Origin: Rikenellaceae bacterium
Lineage (GTDB): Bacteria; Bacteroidota; Bacteroidia; Bacteroidales; Rikenellaceae
Direction: 5' to 3'
Length of the DNA stretch: 64,000 bases
NCBI GenBank assembly: GCA_015060165.1
Contig: SUZC01000003.1
Span: 1-64,000 of the forward strand
The translations under genes were made by a program, and so were the position numbers. Under the pieces are notes generated by a model, which saw only the letters and a list, made by a program, of their open reading frames with translations, was not told the origin of the DNA and made no database searches. This document shows, in pieces, positions 8,634 to 18,185 of this stretch (within the stretch, counting starts at the first letter, position 1; each line of letters opens with the position of its first letter).

Positions 8634-10406
8634 ATGAAGAAAACATATCAATATATAGCCTTGGCAGTGCTGACACTTGGAATGGCAGCCTGCTCGCAGG
8701 AGGATGACTTCATTCCTCAGGGCAATCAGAAAGGTGCTCTCCTTGCCATTGCTTCGGCTGGCGTGGCAGACCTTACTACCCGTGCAACCATCACAACGAT
8801 AGAAGAAACGGACTACCTTACAGGTGGCAGCATGGGTGTGTTTGTGAAATCCGATAACACCAATACCCGTTATAAGGGTGATAACCTGGAATGGAACTAT
8901 AACGGCAGTTGGAAACCGGCAAGTACCACCGTACTATATGAAGCGGACGCTACGAAGCAGACCATTGGTGCATACTACCCTTACACTACGGAACTGACCG
9001 ATGGCACCTGTGCCATTGAATTGCCCGAAACATTCGGTGATGACTACGAAGATTACGACTATCTCTATGCCGACCATGTGGCAGTCTCTACCAACCCGAT
9101 GAGCATTCAGATGAATCACTTGTTCTCCAAGGTAACGGTAAGTGTTGCAATCAAGGGAAGCACTATTGACAACAATGATGCCGTAAAGAGCGTATCCTTG
9201 TCCAATGTTCCTCGTACAGCTGTTTGGGCTGTACCTACCGCTATACTTAGTAACTACGGCTCTGCTGACCAAATGACGGTATTGTATGCCAACGATGTTG
9301 ATAACAATGAAACCGTTGATAATTATGTGGGCTTTGCTTTTCCTAATGAAGCCACCACACTCAATCTCCGCGTGGAGATGGAGAGCGGTCGTGTTTTCAG
9401 GGGAAAGGCTTCTATATCCGGTGGTATGACCGATGGCGTTCACTATGAAATCGGCTTGAATGTGGGCAAGGATAAGATGGAAGTGAGCACAGTCAGTGTT
9501 GTGCCTTGGGGTACAGGTGCTGATATTGAAGATGGTGTTGCGAATGAGTACCTCCCAAACATCGAAGGCACTGAGTATGCGTCATTGACCGACCTTCAAG
9601 ATGCGGTGAAGGATAAACTTTCACAGGAAGGCGTGACCTCTGTTACAGTCGGTGGATATCTGTCTGAAGGAATGCACGCTGCCATTATTTCGGCGATTAA
9701 CGAGGTGAAAGACGAAGGAGCGGTAACGAATGGTTCTCTGTTAGCAGGCTCGGTTACATATACGGTGCATGCAACCTTTGCTGATGCGCTGACAGCTTGG
9801 ACGGATGGAACTACTCTGACGCTGCTAAGCAATACAGATGAATATCCGGACGATGTGACGATTGAAAACAAAACGATTGCACTGGATTTGAACGGATATA
9901 AGCTGTCCTTCAATTCTACGGACAACATGTGTATTATGATCGAAGAGACTGGTACACTGACCATTCGTGATATCAGGGGCGGTGGTGAATACAGTGCTTA
10001 TCACTTGGCTTTTTTTGTAAATGGAATCCTGAACATTGAGGGTGGCACAATCCACAATAGTGTGGGTATCCAACGTCCCGGAATCGTCAATATGACCGGC
10101 GGTATGCTGTACGGAAATAACAAGTATGGTTCGCATGCTGGAGCGGATAGCTATGGAACCTTCAATATGTCGGGAGGCACAATTTCTTCGGAATATGTCG
10201 TTTGGGATATGTCGGGAAGCGTTGTGAATATTTCAGGAGACGCTATTCTGACTGCCACAAGTAGATTGTTCAGTGGAAATGAAGGCTCCGTTATTACGAT
10301 TACCGGCGGAACCTGGTCTCACGACCCTTCGGCTTATGTGGATACTGAGAATTATATTGTAACCCCAAACGAGGATGACACTTGGAGTGTCACGGCAAAA
10401 GAATAA
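8634..10406 (+). CDS. Fimbrillin-family lipoprotein, larger, with beta-helix-like C-terminal tail
   Basis: 590 aa; lipobox MAAC (Cys20), acidic linker, TTRA (Arg50), two beta domains to about residue 310, a spacer, then from about residue 375 a beta-helix-like region with repeated GGT/SGG turns (LNIEGGTIHN, VNMTGGMLYG, FNMSGGTISS, ITITGGTWSH). The final DPSAYVDTENYIVT matches the previous protein, pointing to a duplicated or exchanged module. Last gene of the operon; a terminator follows at 10520. Confidence 0.7.
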   Translation: MKKTYQYIALAVLTLGMAACSQEDDFIPQGNQKGALLAIASAGVADLTTRATITTIEETDYLTGGSMGVFVKSDNTNTRYKGDNLEWNYNGSWKPASTTVLYEADATKQTIGAYYPYTTELTDGTCAIELPETFGDDYEDYDYLYADHVAVSTNPMSIQMNHLFSKVTVSVAIKGSTIDNNDAVKSVSLSNVPRTAVWAVPTAILSNYGSADQMTVLYANDVDNNETVDNYVGFAFPNEATTLNLRVEMESGRVFRGKASISGGMTDGVHYEIGLNVGKDKMEVSTVSVVPWGTGADIEDGVANEYLPNIEGTEYASLTDLQDAVKDKLSQEGVTSVTVGGYLSEGMHAAIISAINEVKDEGAVTNGSLLAGSVTYTVHATFADALTAWTDGTTLTLLSNTDEYPDDVTIENKTIALDLNGYKLSFNSTDNMCIMIEETGTLTIRDIRGGGEYSAYHLAFFVNGILNIEGGTIHNSVGIQRPGIVNMTGGMLYGNNKYGSHAGADSYGTFNMSGGTISSEYVVWDMSGSVVNISGDAILTATSRLFSGNEGSVITITGGTWSHDPSAYVDTENYIVTPNEDDTWSVTAKE

Positions 10407-10519
10407 CTATTTTTATAGGGCAGTCAGCGTTGGTTCGCAGTCTGCTCACTAAACTCCCAAGCCGAGCGGGAGTTATAAGTGCTCGGCAAGAGTATTAACA
10501 TACTCAAAAACACGCCAGT

Positions 10520-10549
10520 CCCCATCGTTTCATTACGGTGGGGATTTTT
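10520..10549 (+). terminator. Intrinsic terminator of fimbrillin operon
   Basis: Nine-pair stem CCCCATCGT (10520-10528) / ACGGTGGGG (10535-10543) with one G-T pair, loop TTCATT, then TTTTT at 10545-10549. Confidence 0.85.
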
Positions 10550-10616
10550 CTTATGTCGTTTAGTGGATTGTACTGCTGTATAAAGGAAATATGTATAACA
10601 TCACAATAAATCTCCG

Positions 10617-10624
10617 TACTTTCG
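10617..10624 (+). promoter_or_regulatory. Probable -7 element for the 131-aa gene
   Basis: TACTTTCG is one base from TAnnTTTG and stands 70 bp before the ATG at 10695. Confidence 0.35.
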
Positions 10625-10694
10625 CATCGTAGATCTACACGGAGAATCCGAATATCCGAATAGTAAATAGAGTAGGAAAAAATATTAAATAATT

Positions 10695-11090
10695 ATGCAA
10701 TTAAAAATGCAAACTATTAATGGTACTGCAGAAGTGTTACCTATCAATGAAGAATGTCTTGTGACAGGTTATATGGGAGACTGTGTTTCAGCCATAGTCT
10801 TAGCAAAAAAAGGGGCTAAAAATAACTATGAAATAGTTCGAGGATATCATGGCTTTGGGGGAGCAGAAAATATAAATTTTAATTCTCTTTTTGCAGGTTT
10901 ACAAAGAGAAAAATCAATATTATACATATTTAGAGGAACTCTTCAACGTTCAGATTATGCCAAAAGTAGAATTCAAGATATAGTTAAAGAATATATAACC
11001 CAACATCAAATAATTGCAGAAGTACACTATTTTGACTATAGCAATGCTAGTGTCAATAGGACAAGTGAAATAACACCTATTTGCTATTAG
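10695..11090 (+). CDS. Unknown 131-aa protein with possible Cys-His catalytic pair
   Basis: 131 aa, no signal peptide, AT-richer than the core genes. I do not recognise the family. A notable stretch is GYMGDCVSAIVL (Cys30) followed by GYHGFGG (His52): a Cys after Gly-(Asp/Ser) before a hydrophobic strand, with a His about 20 residues later, loosely recalls CheD/CNF-type deamidases (GSCVxxxL...H). The second half is ordinary alpha/beta. Its own promoter-like element and the lack of co-oriented neighbours make it an orphan cargo gene of the island. The enzymatic idea is weak inference. Confidence 0.6.
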   Translation: MQLKMQTINGTAEVLPINEECLVTGYMGDCVSAIVLAKKGAKNNYEIVRGYHGFGGAENINFNSLFAGLQREKSILYIFRGTLQRSDYAKSRIQDIVKEYITQHQIIAEVHYFDYSNASVNRTSEITPICY

Positions 11091-11186
11091 GTAAAAAACT
11101 TTTATACATCAAAATTTAGTTGTAATAGAACATTTAATCACTCATTTATCCCATTGGCGGATGCAAAGGAAGCCAAATCTAATTTA

Positions 11187-11272
11187 GAATAAGAAAAGGT
11201 CAAGCGGTAACCCGTTTGGAGCAGTTTCTTCCTCCGTTGGAGAGTAAACAGCTCCAAAACCTTTTCCTATTC
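11187..11272. repeat. Long imperfect hairpin in the island's right part
   Basis: Outer arms GAATAAGAAAAGG (11187-11199) / CCTTTTCCTATTC (11260-11272), one mismatch, and inner arms TTTGGAGCAGTTT (11215-11227) / AAACAGCTCCAAA (11246-11258), one mismatch. No T run follows, so it is not an ordinary terminator. In mobile DNA such structures can be recombination or transfer sites; nothing here proves that. The gap 11091-11722 has no other gene. Confidence 0.5.
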
Positions 11273-11485
11273 ATCGGTTTGGCTTGAATCTGCATCCGGC
11301 AACGGAGATAAACGACTGACGAAATAGTAGAAACAAAGAACAGCATAAATAATAGGTCTTTACTTGGCAACCTATCATTCAAACTGTTCTCAAATCTTTC
11401 AGAGGCTTATTATTTTAGACAGAGAGAAATTTGGCAAGCGGCAGATTTCACTCCCTCCAAAATAATAGATTGATAAGAGTGTGCT

Positions 11486-11516
11486 TTTGCCGTTCTTGGA
11501 AATTGTCGTACCTTTG
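11486..11516 (+). promoter_or_regulatory. Strong Bacteroidota promoter with no clear gene behind it
   Basis: TTTG (11486-11489), 19 bp, TACCTTTG (11509-11516): a full consensus match. The next 200 bp hold only a 7-codon ORF (ATG 11537, METSNCK) before the secreted protein start at 11723. It may drive that gene with a long leader or mark a lost gene. Confidence 0.5.
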
Positions 11517-11722
11517 TGCCGAAAACGTGGAATGATGGAAACATCAAACTGCAAATAGCACTGAAAAGAGAAGAAACACCCTTTATTGATACGCTTTGAG
11601 CGTTAAGAAACAATAAAAATGTTAAATCTTCACCTTTTAGAATGCACCCTTAAAGGTTATGACCATATTTCTGACTTATTACTCGCAAAATATTGAGTAA
11701 TAACCGGTTGTAAATACTGTAA

Positions 11723-12139
11723 TTGAAAGCAAAATTTAAATACATTACATTGGTGGCAGTAGGTTTGCTATTTGCAACTTCGTTTACAGCCTTTGCAGCC
11801 GACCAGAAGGCAAAGAAAGAGAAGAAGCCAAAACAGGAGATGATTGTTTTACACTTTTCTGATGGTAATAGTCCTAGTACAGTAAAGTTTCCTGTAGCTC
11901 CCGCTGATGTTTATTTAGAGTTAAAGAGTGGAAAACTCAATTTAATGAATAGGTTTGGAGAGGATTTCGAGGTTAGCAACCAGGCTTATCGGCGTTTAAC
12001 AAAAGTGTTTGATAAAAAGATAGGCTTTGTCTATGTTCAGAAGTCGGGTAAAGAGGCTAATATGTCTGAGGAGTTATATCAACAACTCGTGGAATTTAAT
12101 GAAAAACAAAATGAATATCTTAGGAATGTAGTATTTTAG
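11723..12139 (+). CDS. Small secreted protein of unknown function
   Basis: 138 aa from a TTG codon; an in-frame stop lies immediately upstream (11720), so TTG is the first possible start, unusual for this genome. Residues 1-25 form a Sec signal (KYITLVAVGLLFATSFTAFA, cleavage after AFA). The mature part begins with a very basic KAKKEKKPK stretch, then a small beta-rich domain. No family recognised. An alternative is that the original ATG was lost and the gene is decaying. It lies between the island and metG, with a strong terminator behind it. Confidence 0.55.
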   Translation: MKAKFKYITLVAVGLLFATSFTAFAADQKAKKEKKPKQEMIVLHFSDGNSPSTVKFPVAPADVYLELKSGKLNLMNRFGEDFEVSNQAYRRLTKVFDKKIGFVYVQKSGKEANMSEELYQQLVEFNEKQNEYLRNVVF

Positions 12140-12190
12140 TTTATCTTTTCTCGGGTAGTATTTTATTACTATCTATAAATAAGTAAAGAG

Positions 12191-12222
12191 GTTGTGGGTA
12201 GAATTCTACTCACAACTTTTTT
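12191..12222 (+). terminator. Intrinsic terminator
   Basis: Palindrome 12191-12216, GTTGTGGGTAGAA / TTCTACTCACAAC with one mismatched pair, then six T. Ends the secreted-protein transcript before metG. Confidence 0.85.
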
Positions 12223-12273
12223 GTTAAATTTAATTTTCATTACGAAACCCAACCTTAAAAAATCGGTTTAAAA

Positions 12274-12305
12274 TTTCCTATTCCATCGAAAAAATAGTAA
12301 TTTTG
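12274..12305 (+). promoter_or_regulatory. metG promoter
   Basis: TTTC (12274-12277), 20 bp, TAATTTTG (12298-12305). The -7 is an exact consensus match and the -33 has one mismatch. The leader to the ATG is about 125 nt. Confidence 0.5.
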
Positions 12306-12434
12306 GGATTGATTATGTTTAATTTGCAGTAATGTGGCAGTATATGCTTGATAGCGAGTGAATTATATGACCTATGAGTCGTATTGCCACCCATTGTGAT
12401 GAGTAATTGAGAATAAATAATTATAGATTTACTT

Positions 12435-14477
12435 ATGAAGAAGGAGTTTAAACGTTATCTGATTACATCGGCTCTGCCCTATGCCAATGGCCCTGTTCAT
12501 ATTGGTCACTTGGCGGGTGTGTATGTGCCGTCGGATATCTATGCGCGTTATTTGCGTTTGAAGGGTTATGATGTGATTTCGGTTTGCGGTAGCGACGAGC
12601 ACGGTGTGCCCATCACCATCAAGGCCCGCAAGGAGGGTATCACCCCACAGCAGGTGGTAGACCGTTATCACGAGATTATCAAGGATGCCTTCAAGCGTTT
12701 CGGTATGTCGTTCGACATCTACTCGCGTACTTCTTCACCCACTCACCGAGTGACAGCTGCCGATTTCTTCCGCAAGCTATACGATGAGGGTAAGTTTATC
12801 GAGCAGACCTCGATGCAGTTCTACGACGAGGAGGCCAAGACCTTCCTTGCCGACCGCTACATCGTGGGTACCTGCCCACGTTGCCAAAGCGAGGGTGCTT
12901 ATGGCGACCAGTGCGAGAAGTGCGGCTCTACGCTCTCGCCCGATGAGCTTATCAACCCCACATCGAAACTCTCGGGTGCTGTGCCCGTGAAGCGTGAGAC
13001 AAAGCATTGGTATTTGCCTTTGGATCAGTACGACCCCTTCCTCAGAGAGTGGATTCTGGAGGGTCACAAGGAGTGGAAATCCAATGTGTATGGTCAGTGT
13101 AAAAGCTGGCTCGATACAGGTCTGCAACCACGTGCCGTAAGCCGCGACCTGGATTGGGGTATCCCCGTTCCGGTTGAGGGTGCCGAGGGTAAGGTGTTGT
13201 ATGTATGGTTTGATGCTCCTATTGGCTATATCTCTGCTACTAAGGATCTTACGCCCGATTGGGAGAAATATTGGAAGAGCGAGGATACCAAGATGGTTCA
13301 CTTCATCGGTAAGGATAACATCGTATTCCACTGCATCGTGTTCCCATCGATGTTGAAGGCTCACGGCGACTATATCTTGCCTGAGAACGTACCTGCCAAC
13401 GAGTTTTTGAATTTGGAGGGTGACAAGATTTCTACCTCGAAGAATTGGGCAGTGTGGTTGCACGAGTATCTTGATGAGTTCCCGGGTAAGGAGGATGTAT
13501 TGCGCTATGTGCTTTGCGCCAACGCCCCTGAGACCAAGGATAACGACTTCACGTGGAAGGATTATCAGGCCCGCAACAACAACGAGTTGGTTGCAATCTT
13601 GGGTAACTTTGTCAACCGTGCATTGGTGCTCACCAAGAAATACTACAATGGGGCCGTTCCTGAGCGTGGAGAGCTTACAGAGTATGATTATGCCACCATC
13701 AATGAGTTGAGCGGAATTAAGGCCTCTTTGGAGGCAAATATCGAGTCTTATCGTTTCCGTGAGGCTTTGAAGGATGCTATGAACTTTGCTCGCATTGGTA
13801 ACAAATATTTGGCCGATACCGAGCCTTGGAAGGTGGTAAAGACTGACCCTGAGCGAGTTAAGACTATTTTGAACATCGCTTTGCAGATCACTGCCAACCT
13901 CACAATCGCCATCGAGCCATTTATGCCGTTCTCGGCCGAGAAGATTCTCTCGATGCTTGCAGTTGAGAAGTTCGGTTGGGACAATTTGGGTAATATGGAG
14001 CTTATGAAGGCAGGTCATATCATTGGCGAGCCGCAGCTCCTGTTCGAGAAGATTGAGGACGATGTTATCGAGAAGCAGTTGCAGCGTTTGGAGGATATCA
14101 AGAAGGCTAATGCCGCTGCTGCCGCTGCCGAGCACGTAACCGAGCAGAAGGAGGAGTGTACGTTCGATGACTTCCAGAAGATGGATATCCGCGTGTCGAC
14201 AATCCTTGCTGCCGAGAAGGTTGCTAAGACCAAGAAGTTGTTGAAACTTACTGTTGATACAGGTATCGACAAACGCACCATCGTATCGGGTATTGCCGAG
14301 CACTTCACTTGCGAGGAACTCGTTGGTCGTCAAGTACTTGTGTTGGTTAACCTGGCTCCGCGCGAGTTGAAGGGCATTCTCTCGCAGGGTATGATTCTTA
14401 TGGCCGAGGATGCCAGCGGCAAGTTGGAGCTTTTGGCGCCTGAGCATAAGACCAACAATGGTGCTATGGTAGGATAA
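12435..14477 (+). CDS. metG: Methionyl-tRNA synthetase
   Basis: 680 aa, normal for the long dimeric form. Charges tRNA-Met with methionine in the cytoplasm. HIGH motif at residues 22-25 (PVHIGHLAG), zinc knuckle CPRC...CEKC near residues 155-170, and KISTSKN as the KMSKS-type loop near residue 330. The final 110 residues are the EMAP-II/tRNA-binding OB-fold ([14 protein letters not shown]...TIVSGIAEH) that makes the dimer. Codon use is GC-richer than the island to the left, marking the return to core genome. Confidence 0.97.
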   Translation: MKKEFKRYLITSALPYANGPVHIGHLAGVYVPSDIYARYLRLKGYDVISVCGSDEHGVPITIKARKEGITPQQVVDRYHEIIKDAFKRFGMSFDIYSRTSSPTHRVTAADFFRKLYDEGKFIEQTSMQFYDEEAKTFLADRYIVGTCPRCQSEGAYGDQCEKCGSTLSPDELINPTSKLSGAVPVKRETKHWYLPLDQYDPFLREWILEGHKEWKSNVYGQCKSWLDTGLQPRAVSRDLDWGIPVPVEGAEGKVLYVWFDAPIGYISATKDLTPDWEKYWKSEDTKMVHFIGKDNIVFHCIVFPSMLKAHGDYILPENVPANEFLNLEGDKISTSKNWAVWLHEYLDEFPGKEDVLRYVLCANAPETKDNDFTWKDYQARNNNELVAILGNFVNRALVLTKKYYNGAVPERGELTEYDYATINELSGIKASLEANIESYRFREALKDAMNFARIGNKYLADTEPWKVVKTDPERVKTILNIALQITANLTIAIEPFMPFSAEKILSMLAVEKFGWDNLGNMELMKAGHIIGEPQLLFEKIEDDVIEKQLQRLEDIKKANAAAAAAEHVTEQKEECTFDDFQKMDIRVSTILAAEKVAKTKKLLKLTVDTGIDKRTIVSGIAEHFTCEELVGRQVLVLVNLAPRELKGILSQGMILMAEDASGKLELLAPEHKTNNGAMVG

Positions 14478-14510
14478 AGCGATTGTAGGCCTGTGTAATG
14501 TGTTTTGAGT

Positions 14511-14789
14511 ATGGATAAATCGTTCATTTACATACTTACAAACAAGGATAATAATGTTTTGTACACAGGCGTTACAACCGATTTAACGTTAAGAATAAAT
14601 CAACATCGTAATAAGACGTTTGGTGGTTTTTCGGCGAGATATAATTTGACAAAGCTCGTCTATTTTGAGGAGTGGCCAAATATTACTTCTGCCATACAAC
14701 GAGAGAAGGCTATCAAACGTCTGCCGCGTAGGCGTAAGATTTTGCTTATAGAGCGAATGAATCCTATGTGGCGTGAGTTGATGCAGTAA
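14511..14789 (+). CDS. GIY-YIG nuclease-domain small protein
   Basis: 92 aa from ATG 14511 (a TTG at 14505 adds two residues and is less likely). The GIY-YIG core is clear: FIYILTNKDNNVLYTGVT, then LTLRINQHR and a catalytic-type Glu (YFEEW). Stand-alone proteins of this YhbQ/UPF0213-like type are common; a DNA-repair or nuclease role is presumed from the fold. It lies 33 bp after metG in the same direction and may be co-transcribed. Confidence 0.85.
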   Translation: MDKSFIYILTNKDNNVLYTGVTTDLTLRINQHRNKTFGGFSARYNLTKLVYFEEWPNITSAIQREKAIKRLPRRRKILLIERMNPMWRELMQ

Positions 14790-14797
14790 TTATAAAT

Positions 14798-14967
14798 ACG
14801 TCATTCCGCATTTTTATATTTGTTTGCGTGATTAGAAATAGTTAGCAAGTATATAAAAATGTAGGAATCTACCTTTGAAAATAGTTCGGTGCAAAGAATG
14901 ACTTTGCGACAAATAATTTTATCAAAGGTAGATACCCATCGTCGGCTACGCCTCCGGGGTATGACGT
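14798..14967. repeat. MITE-like inverted-repeat element, copy 1
   Basis: Ends ACGTCATTCC (14798-14807) and ATGACGT (14961-14967) are inverted. Internally, CATTTTTATAT...ATATAAAAATG forms a stem. The last 40 bp (about 14928-14967) recur nearly exactly, inverted, at 19577-19616. Same family as the elements at 19577, 26966, 36753, 42478, 53183 and 59867. Confidence 0.65.
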
Positions 14968-15025
14968 ATATAATTGATTTATAAAAGTTTGCGTATTTGT
15001 AATAATATAATCAAATAGATTTATT

Positions 15026-16039
15026 ATGGTAAATATTGATTGGAAAAATCTCGGTTTCGATTATATGAAGACCGATGTCAACGCCCGATTCTATTTCAAG
15101 GATGGTGCGTGGAGCGAGATGGAAATAACTGACGATGAGTATATTAAGATGCACATGTCGACCACCTGTCTGCACTATGGTTTGGAGTGCTTCGAGGGTT
15201 TGAAGGCATTTCGTGGTGTGGATGGTAAGGTGCGTATCTTCCGTGCCGACGAGAATGCAAAGCGTATGCAGTCATCGGCTCGTAAGTTGTGCTTGCCGGT
15301 ACCAACAGTCGAGATGTTTGTAGAGGCGTGCCGCGAGGTGGTGAAGCGTAATATAGATTATGTACCACCCTACGAGTCGGGAGCGTCGTTGTATCTGCGT
15401 CCTGTGCTTATTGGTAGCAAGGTTGGTTTGGGTGTGAAGGCTTCGCCCGAAGCTATGCTGATTGTCTTCTGTTCGCCTGTGGGCCCATATTTCAAGGGCG
15501 GTATGAAGCCTATCAAGGTGGTTGTTGACCGTATGCAGGATCGTGCTGCTCCACGTGGAACAGGCGATATCAAGGCTGGTGGAAACTACGCATCGAGCAT
15601 CCTTTCGGGTGAGAAGGCTCACGATATGGGTTATTCTAATGTGATGTATCTCGATGCAGCGGAGCATAAATATATCGAAGAGTGTGGTGCTGCTAACTTC
15701 TTTGGTATCAAGAATGGTACCTATGTAACTCCAAAGTCGCCTTCGATTTTGCCTTCGATTACTAATAAGAGCTTGCGTACGTTGGCTGAGGATATGGGTT
15801 TGAAGGTCGAGGAGCGTCCTATCGCTATCGATGAGATTGGCGAGTTTGAGGAGGCTGGCGCTTGCGGAACAGCAGCGGTTATCTCCCCTATCGAGTCGGT
15901 TTACGACTTGGATACTGATGTAAAGGTTACCTATGGCAGCGAGGTTGGCAAGGTGTCGCTTGCATTGTACAACCGCTTGCAGGATATACAGTATGGTCGT
16001 TCTGAGGATAAGTTTGGTTGGAATATTATTGTAGAGTAA
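15026..16039 (+). CDS. ilvE: Branched-chain amino acid aminotransferase
   Basis: 337 aa, fold-type IV PLP enzyme of BCAT class II. It interconverts Leu/Ile/Val and their 2-oxoacids using glutamate/2-oxoglutarate. The PLP lysine is Lys183 in GTGDIKAGGNYAS; the substrate/PLP signature EECGAANFFGIKNG and the phosphate-binding GACGTAAVI follow. Stands alone between a repeat element and the convergent mnmG operon; a shared bidirectional terminator follows at 16181. Confidence 0.95.
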   Translation: MVNIDWKNLGFDYMKTDVNARFYFKDGAWSEMEITDDEYIKMHMSTTCLHYGLECFEGLKAFRGVDGKVRIFRADENAKRMQSSARKLCLPVPTVEMFVEACREVVKRNIDYVPPYESGASLYLRPVLIGSKVGLGVKASPEAMLIVFCSPVGPYFKGGMKPIKVVVDRMQDRAAPRGTGDIKAGGNYASSILSGEKAHDMGYSNVMYLDAAEHKYIEECGAANFFGIKNGTYVTPKSPSILPSITNKSLRTLAEDMGLKVEERPIAIDEIGEFEEAGACGTAAVISPIESVYDLDTDVKVTYGSEVGKVSLALYNRLQDIQYGRSEDKFGWNIIVE

Positions 16040-16180
16040 TAGAAGCCGTCTAACAAGGCTCTTTTGGCATCTGCCTTGAGTCTGAATTCCTCACATACAC
16101 TTGGTATGCTGCGGATTCAGTCTCTGCGAGCAGCTTCAAAATAGCTCTTGTTATACAACTTCTTTTGTAGTTAAATAAAA

Positions 16181-16220
16181 TTAGGGTTGTCCAAACAAAA
16201 CGGACAACCCTAATTTTTTT
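16181..16220. terminator. Bidirectional terminator between ilvE and mnmG
   Basis: Perfect 12-bp stem TTAGGGTTGTCC (16181-16192) / GGACAACCCTAA (16202-16213), T7 on the right and an A-rich flank on the left, so it can end transcripts from both convergent genes. Confidence 0.85.
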
Positions 16221-16235
16221 GTTCCACGTGGAACA
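16220..16235. promoter_or_regulatory. parS-like ParB binding site
   Basis: TGTTCCACGTGGAACA, a perfect 16-bp palindrome, fits the bacterial parS consensus (TGTTNCACGTGNAACA). parS recruits ParB/CTP clamps for chromosome segregation and normally lies near oriC; mnmG (gidA) is also often origin-near. No parA/parB or dnaA gene is in the window. Confidence 0.75.
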
Positions 16236-16257
16236 ATTATCTCTTCACTACCCTACT

Positions 16258-18165
16258 CTATCGGCCAAATTTTATTAGCAAAACGTTGATGTCGGCCGGG
16301 CTTACACCTGGTATTCGCGACGCCTGACCAATTGTGCGAGGACGAATTTTCGTGAGTTTTTGGCGTGCCTCAATCGTAAGAGCGTTCATCTGCATAAAAT
16401 CAAAACCATCGGGAATCGAAATATTTTCCAAGCGATGAAGTTTTTCGGCCAATAATTTTTCGCGTTCGATGTAGCCTTTATACTTAATTTGAATCTCGGC
16501 CTGCTCGATTATTTCGGGAGTGATACAATGTTCGTCAACAAATTTTTTCAGTCGCGGCAACTCGTCGACCAGCTCCGCAAACGAAAATTCATTGCGCGAA
16601 ACCAGAGCATAGAGCTTTCTTCCTTGTGAAATTGGCTCAAAATTGTTGCGTTTTAAATAGCTCTCAATTTCCGATATTTTGACACTCAGGTTGTGCGCAA
16701 ATGAAATAAGCGATTCTACGAGCGATTTTTTTTGCTCAAAAATTTGCCACATTTCATCGCCTACGAGTCCAATTTCGCGACCAATAGGAGTCAAACGAAT
16801 ATCGGCATTATCTTGTCGGAGCAGGATTCGGTACTCGGCACGCGAGGTAAACATACGATACGGCTCATCGACTCCCTTCGTCACAAGGTCATCGATCAGC
16901 ACACCGATATATGCTTCATCGCGCTGCAAGACAACTGGCTCCTGACCATTCAACTTTCGGTGGGCATTGATACCCGCCATCAATCCCTGAGCTGCAGCCT
17001 CCTCATATCCCGTAGTGCCATTGATTTGGCCTGCGAAGTAGAGATTGTCCACCAGTTTTGTCTCCAGCGAGTGGTATAGCTGTGTGGGTGGGAAGTAGTC
17101 ATACTCGATGGCGTAGCCGGGGCGATAGACGTGTGCCTGTTCCAGACCCTTTATCTGGCGAAGTGCGGCAAGCTGTACCTCCTGCGGCAACGATGATGAG
17201 AAACCGTTGATATAATATTCATTTGTCTCCCAACCTTCGGGTTCAAGAAAGAGCTGATGCTGCTCCTTCTCGGCGAAGGTGCGCAACTTGTCCTCGATGC
17301 TTGGACAGTAGCGTGGCCCGATGCCCTGAATTGTGCCGTTGAAGAGTGGCGATAGTGCAAAACCGGTGCGAAGTGTGGCGTGAACCTGAGGTGAGGTATA
17401 GACCAAATAGCACGATTTCTGCTCCTTAACAGTCTCAGTATCAGGAGAAAAAGAGAATTTAGATGGTTTTTCATCACCTGGCTGCTCCTCCAACTGAGAG
17501 AAGTCTATCGAGCGGGCATCGATACGTGCGGGAGTTCCCGTTTTCATACGGCCTACCTCGAATCCAAGCTCGCGGAGCGACTCGCTGATGCCGTGCGAAG
17601 CGGCATCGCCTGCTCTGCCACCCTCGGCGCTGTTGGATCCGCAGTGCATCAAACCACCCAAGAAGGTGCCGTTTGTAAGCACCACGGCCTTCGCTCTGAA
17701 CTCCACTCCCATCTGTGTGCGAACACCTGCTATACGGGCTTTTTCGGCCGTAGAATCGAAGATAAGTTCGGTGGCGGCATCCTGCCAGATGAAGAGGTTG
17801 GGTTGCTGCTCCAGCTCTCGGCGCCATAGTCGGCTGAAAAGTTCCTTGTCGCACTGTGCGCGTGGGCTCCACATAGCTGCTCCCTTCGAGCGGTTGAGCA
17901 TACGGAACTGAATGGTCGAGCGGTCGGTGATGCGACCCATACGGCCACCCAAAGCGTCAATCTCGCGTACAATCTGACCCTTTGCTACGCCTCCCACTGC
18001 GGGATTGCACGACATAGAAGCCATCTTCGACATATCCATCGTGAGCAGCAGCGTGCGTGAGCCCAATTGGGCAGCCGCAGCCGCAGCCTCGCAACCTGCG
18101 TGGCCAGCTCCTACGACTATGATATCGTACTCGTAGAGATTTGTATTTGGTTGAGCAATAGCCAT
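16258..18165 (-). CDS. mnmG: tRNA uridine-5-carboxymethylaminomethyl modification enzyme MnmG (GidA)
   Basis: 635 aa. With MnmE it makes the cmnm5 modification of U34 in certain tRNAs using FAD, NADH, glycine and methylene-THF. The FAD dinucleotide fold is at the N-terminus ([12 protein letters not shown], about residues 16-27); family blocks [31 protein letters not shown] and [14 protein letters not shown] ([11 protein letters not shown]) are present, with the C-terminal helical domain ([20 protein letters not shown]). Last gene of a minus-strand set after ybeY (20 bp gap). Confidence 0.97.
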   Translation of the reverse strand: MAIAQPNTNLYEYDIIVVGAGHAGCEAAAAAAQLGSRTLLLTMDMSKMASMSCNPAVGGVAKGQIVREIDALGGRMGRITDRSTIQFRMLNRSKGAAMWSPRAQCDKELFSRLWRRELEQQPNLFIWQDAATELIFDSTAEKARIAGVRTQMGVEFRAKAVVLTNGTFLGGLMHCGSNSAEGGRAGDAASHGISESLRELGFEVGRMKTGTPARIDARSIDFSQLEEQPGDEKPSKFSFSPDTETVKEQKSCYLVYTSPQVHATLRTGFALSPLFNGTIQGIGPRYCPSIEDKLRTFAEKEQHQLFLEPEGWETNEYYINGFSSSLPQEVQLAALRQIKGLEQAHVYRPGYAIEYDYFPPTQLYHSLETKLVDNLYFAGQINGTTGYEEAAAQGLMAGINAHRKLNGQEPVVLQRDEAYIGVLIDDLVTKGVDEPYRMFTSRAEYRILLRQDNADIRLTPIGREIGLVGDEMWQIFEQKKSLVESLISFAHNLSVKISEIESYLKRNNFEPISQGRKLYALVSRNEFSFAELVDELPRLKKFVDEHCITPEIIEQAEIQIKYKGYIEREKLLAEKLHRLENISIPDGFDFMQMNALTIEARQKLTKIRPRTIGQASRIPGVSPADINVLLIKFGR

Positions 18166-18185
18166 TTACGATGTTTTAAGTTTGC

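Noticed and set aside
12777..14447. 556-aa open frame antisense to metG
   Set aside because: It mirrors the codon pattern of metG on the other strand, has no promoter or family resemblance, and metG is certain.
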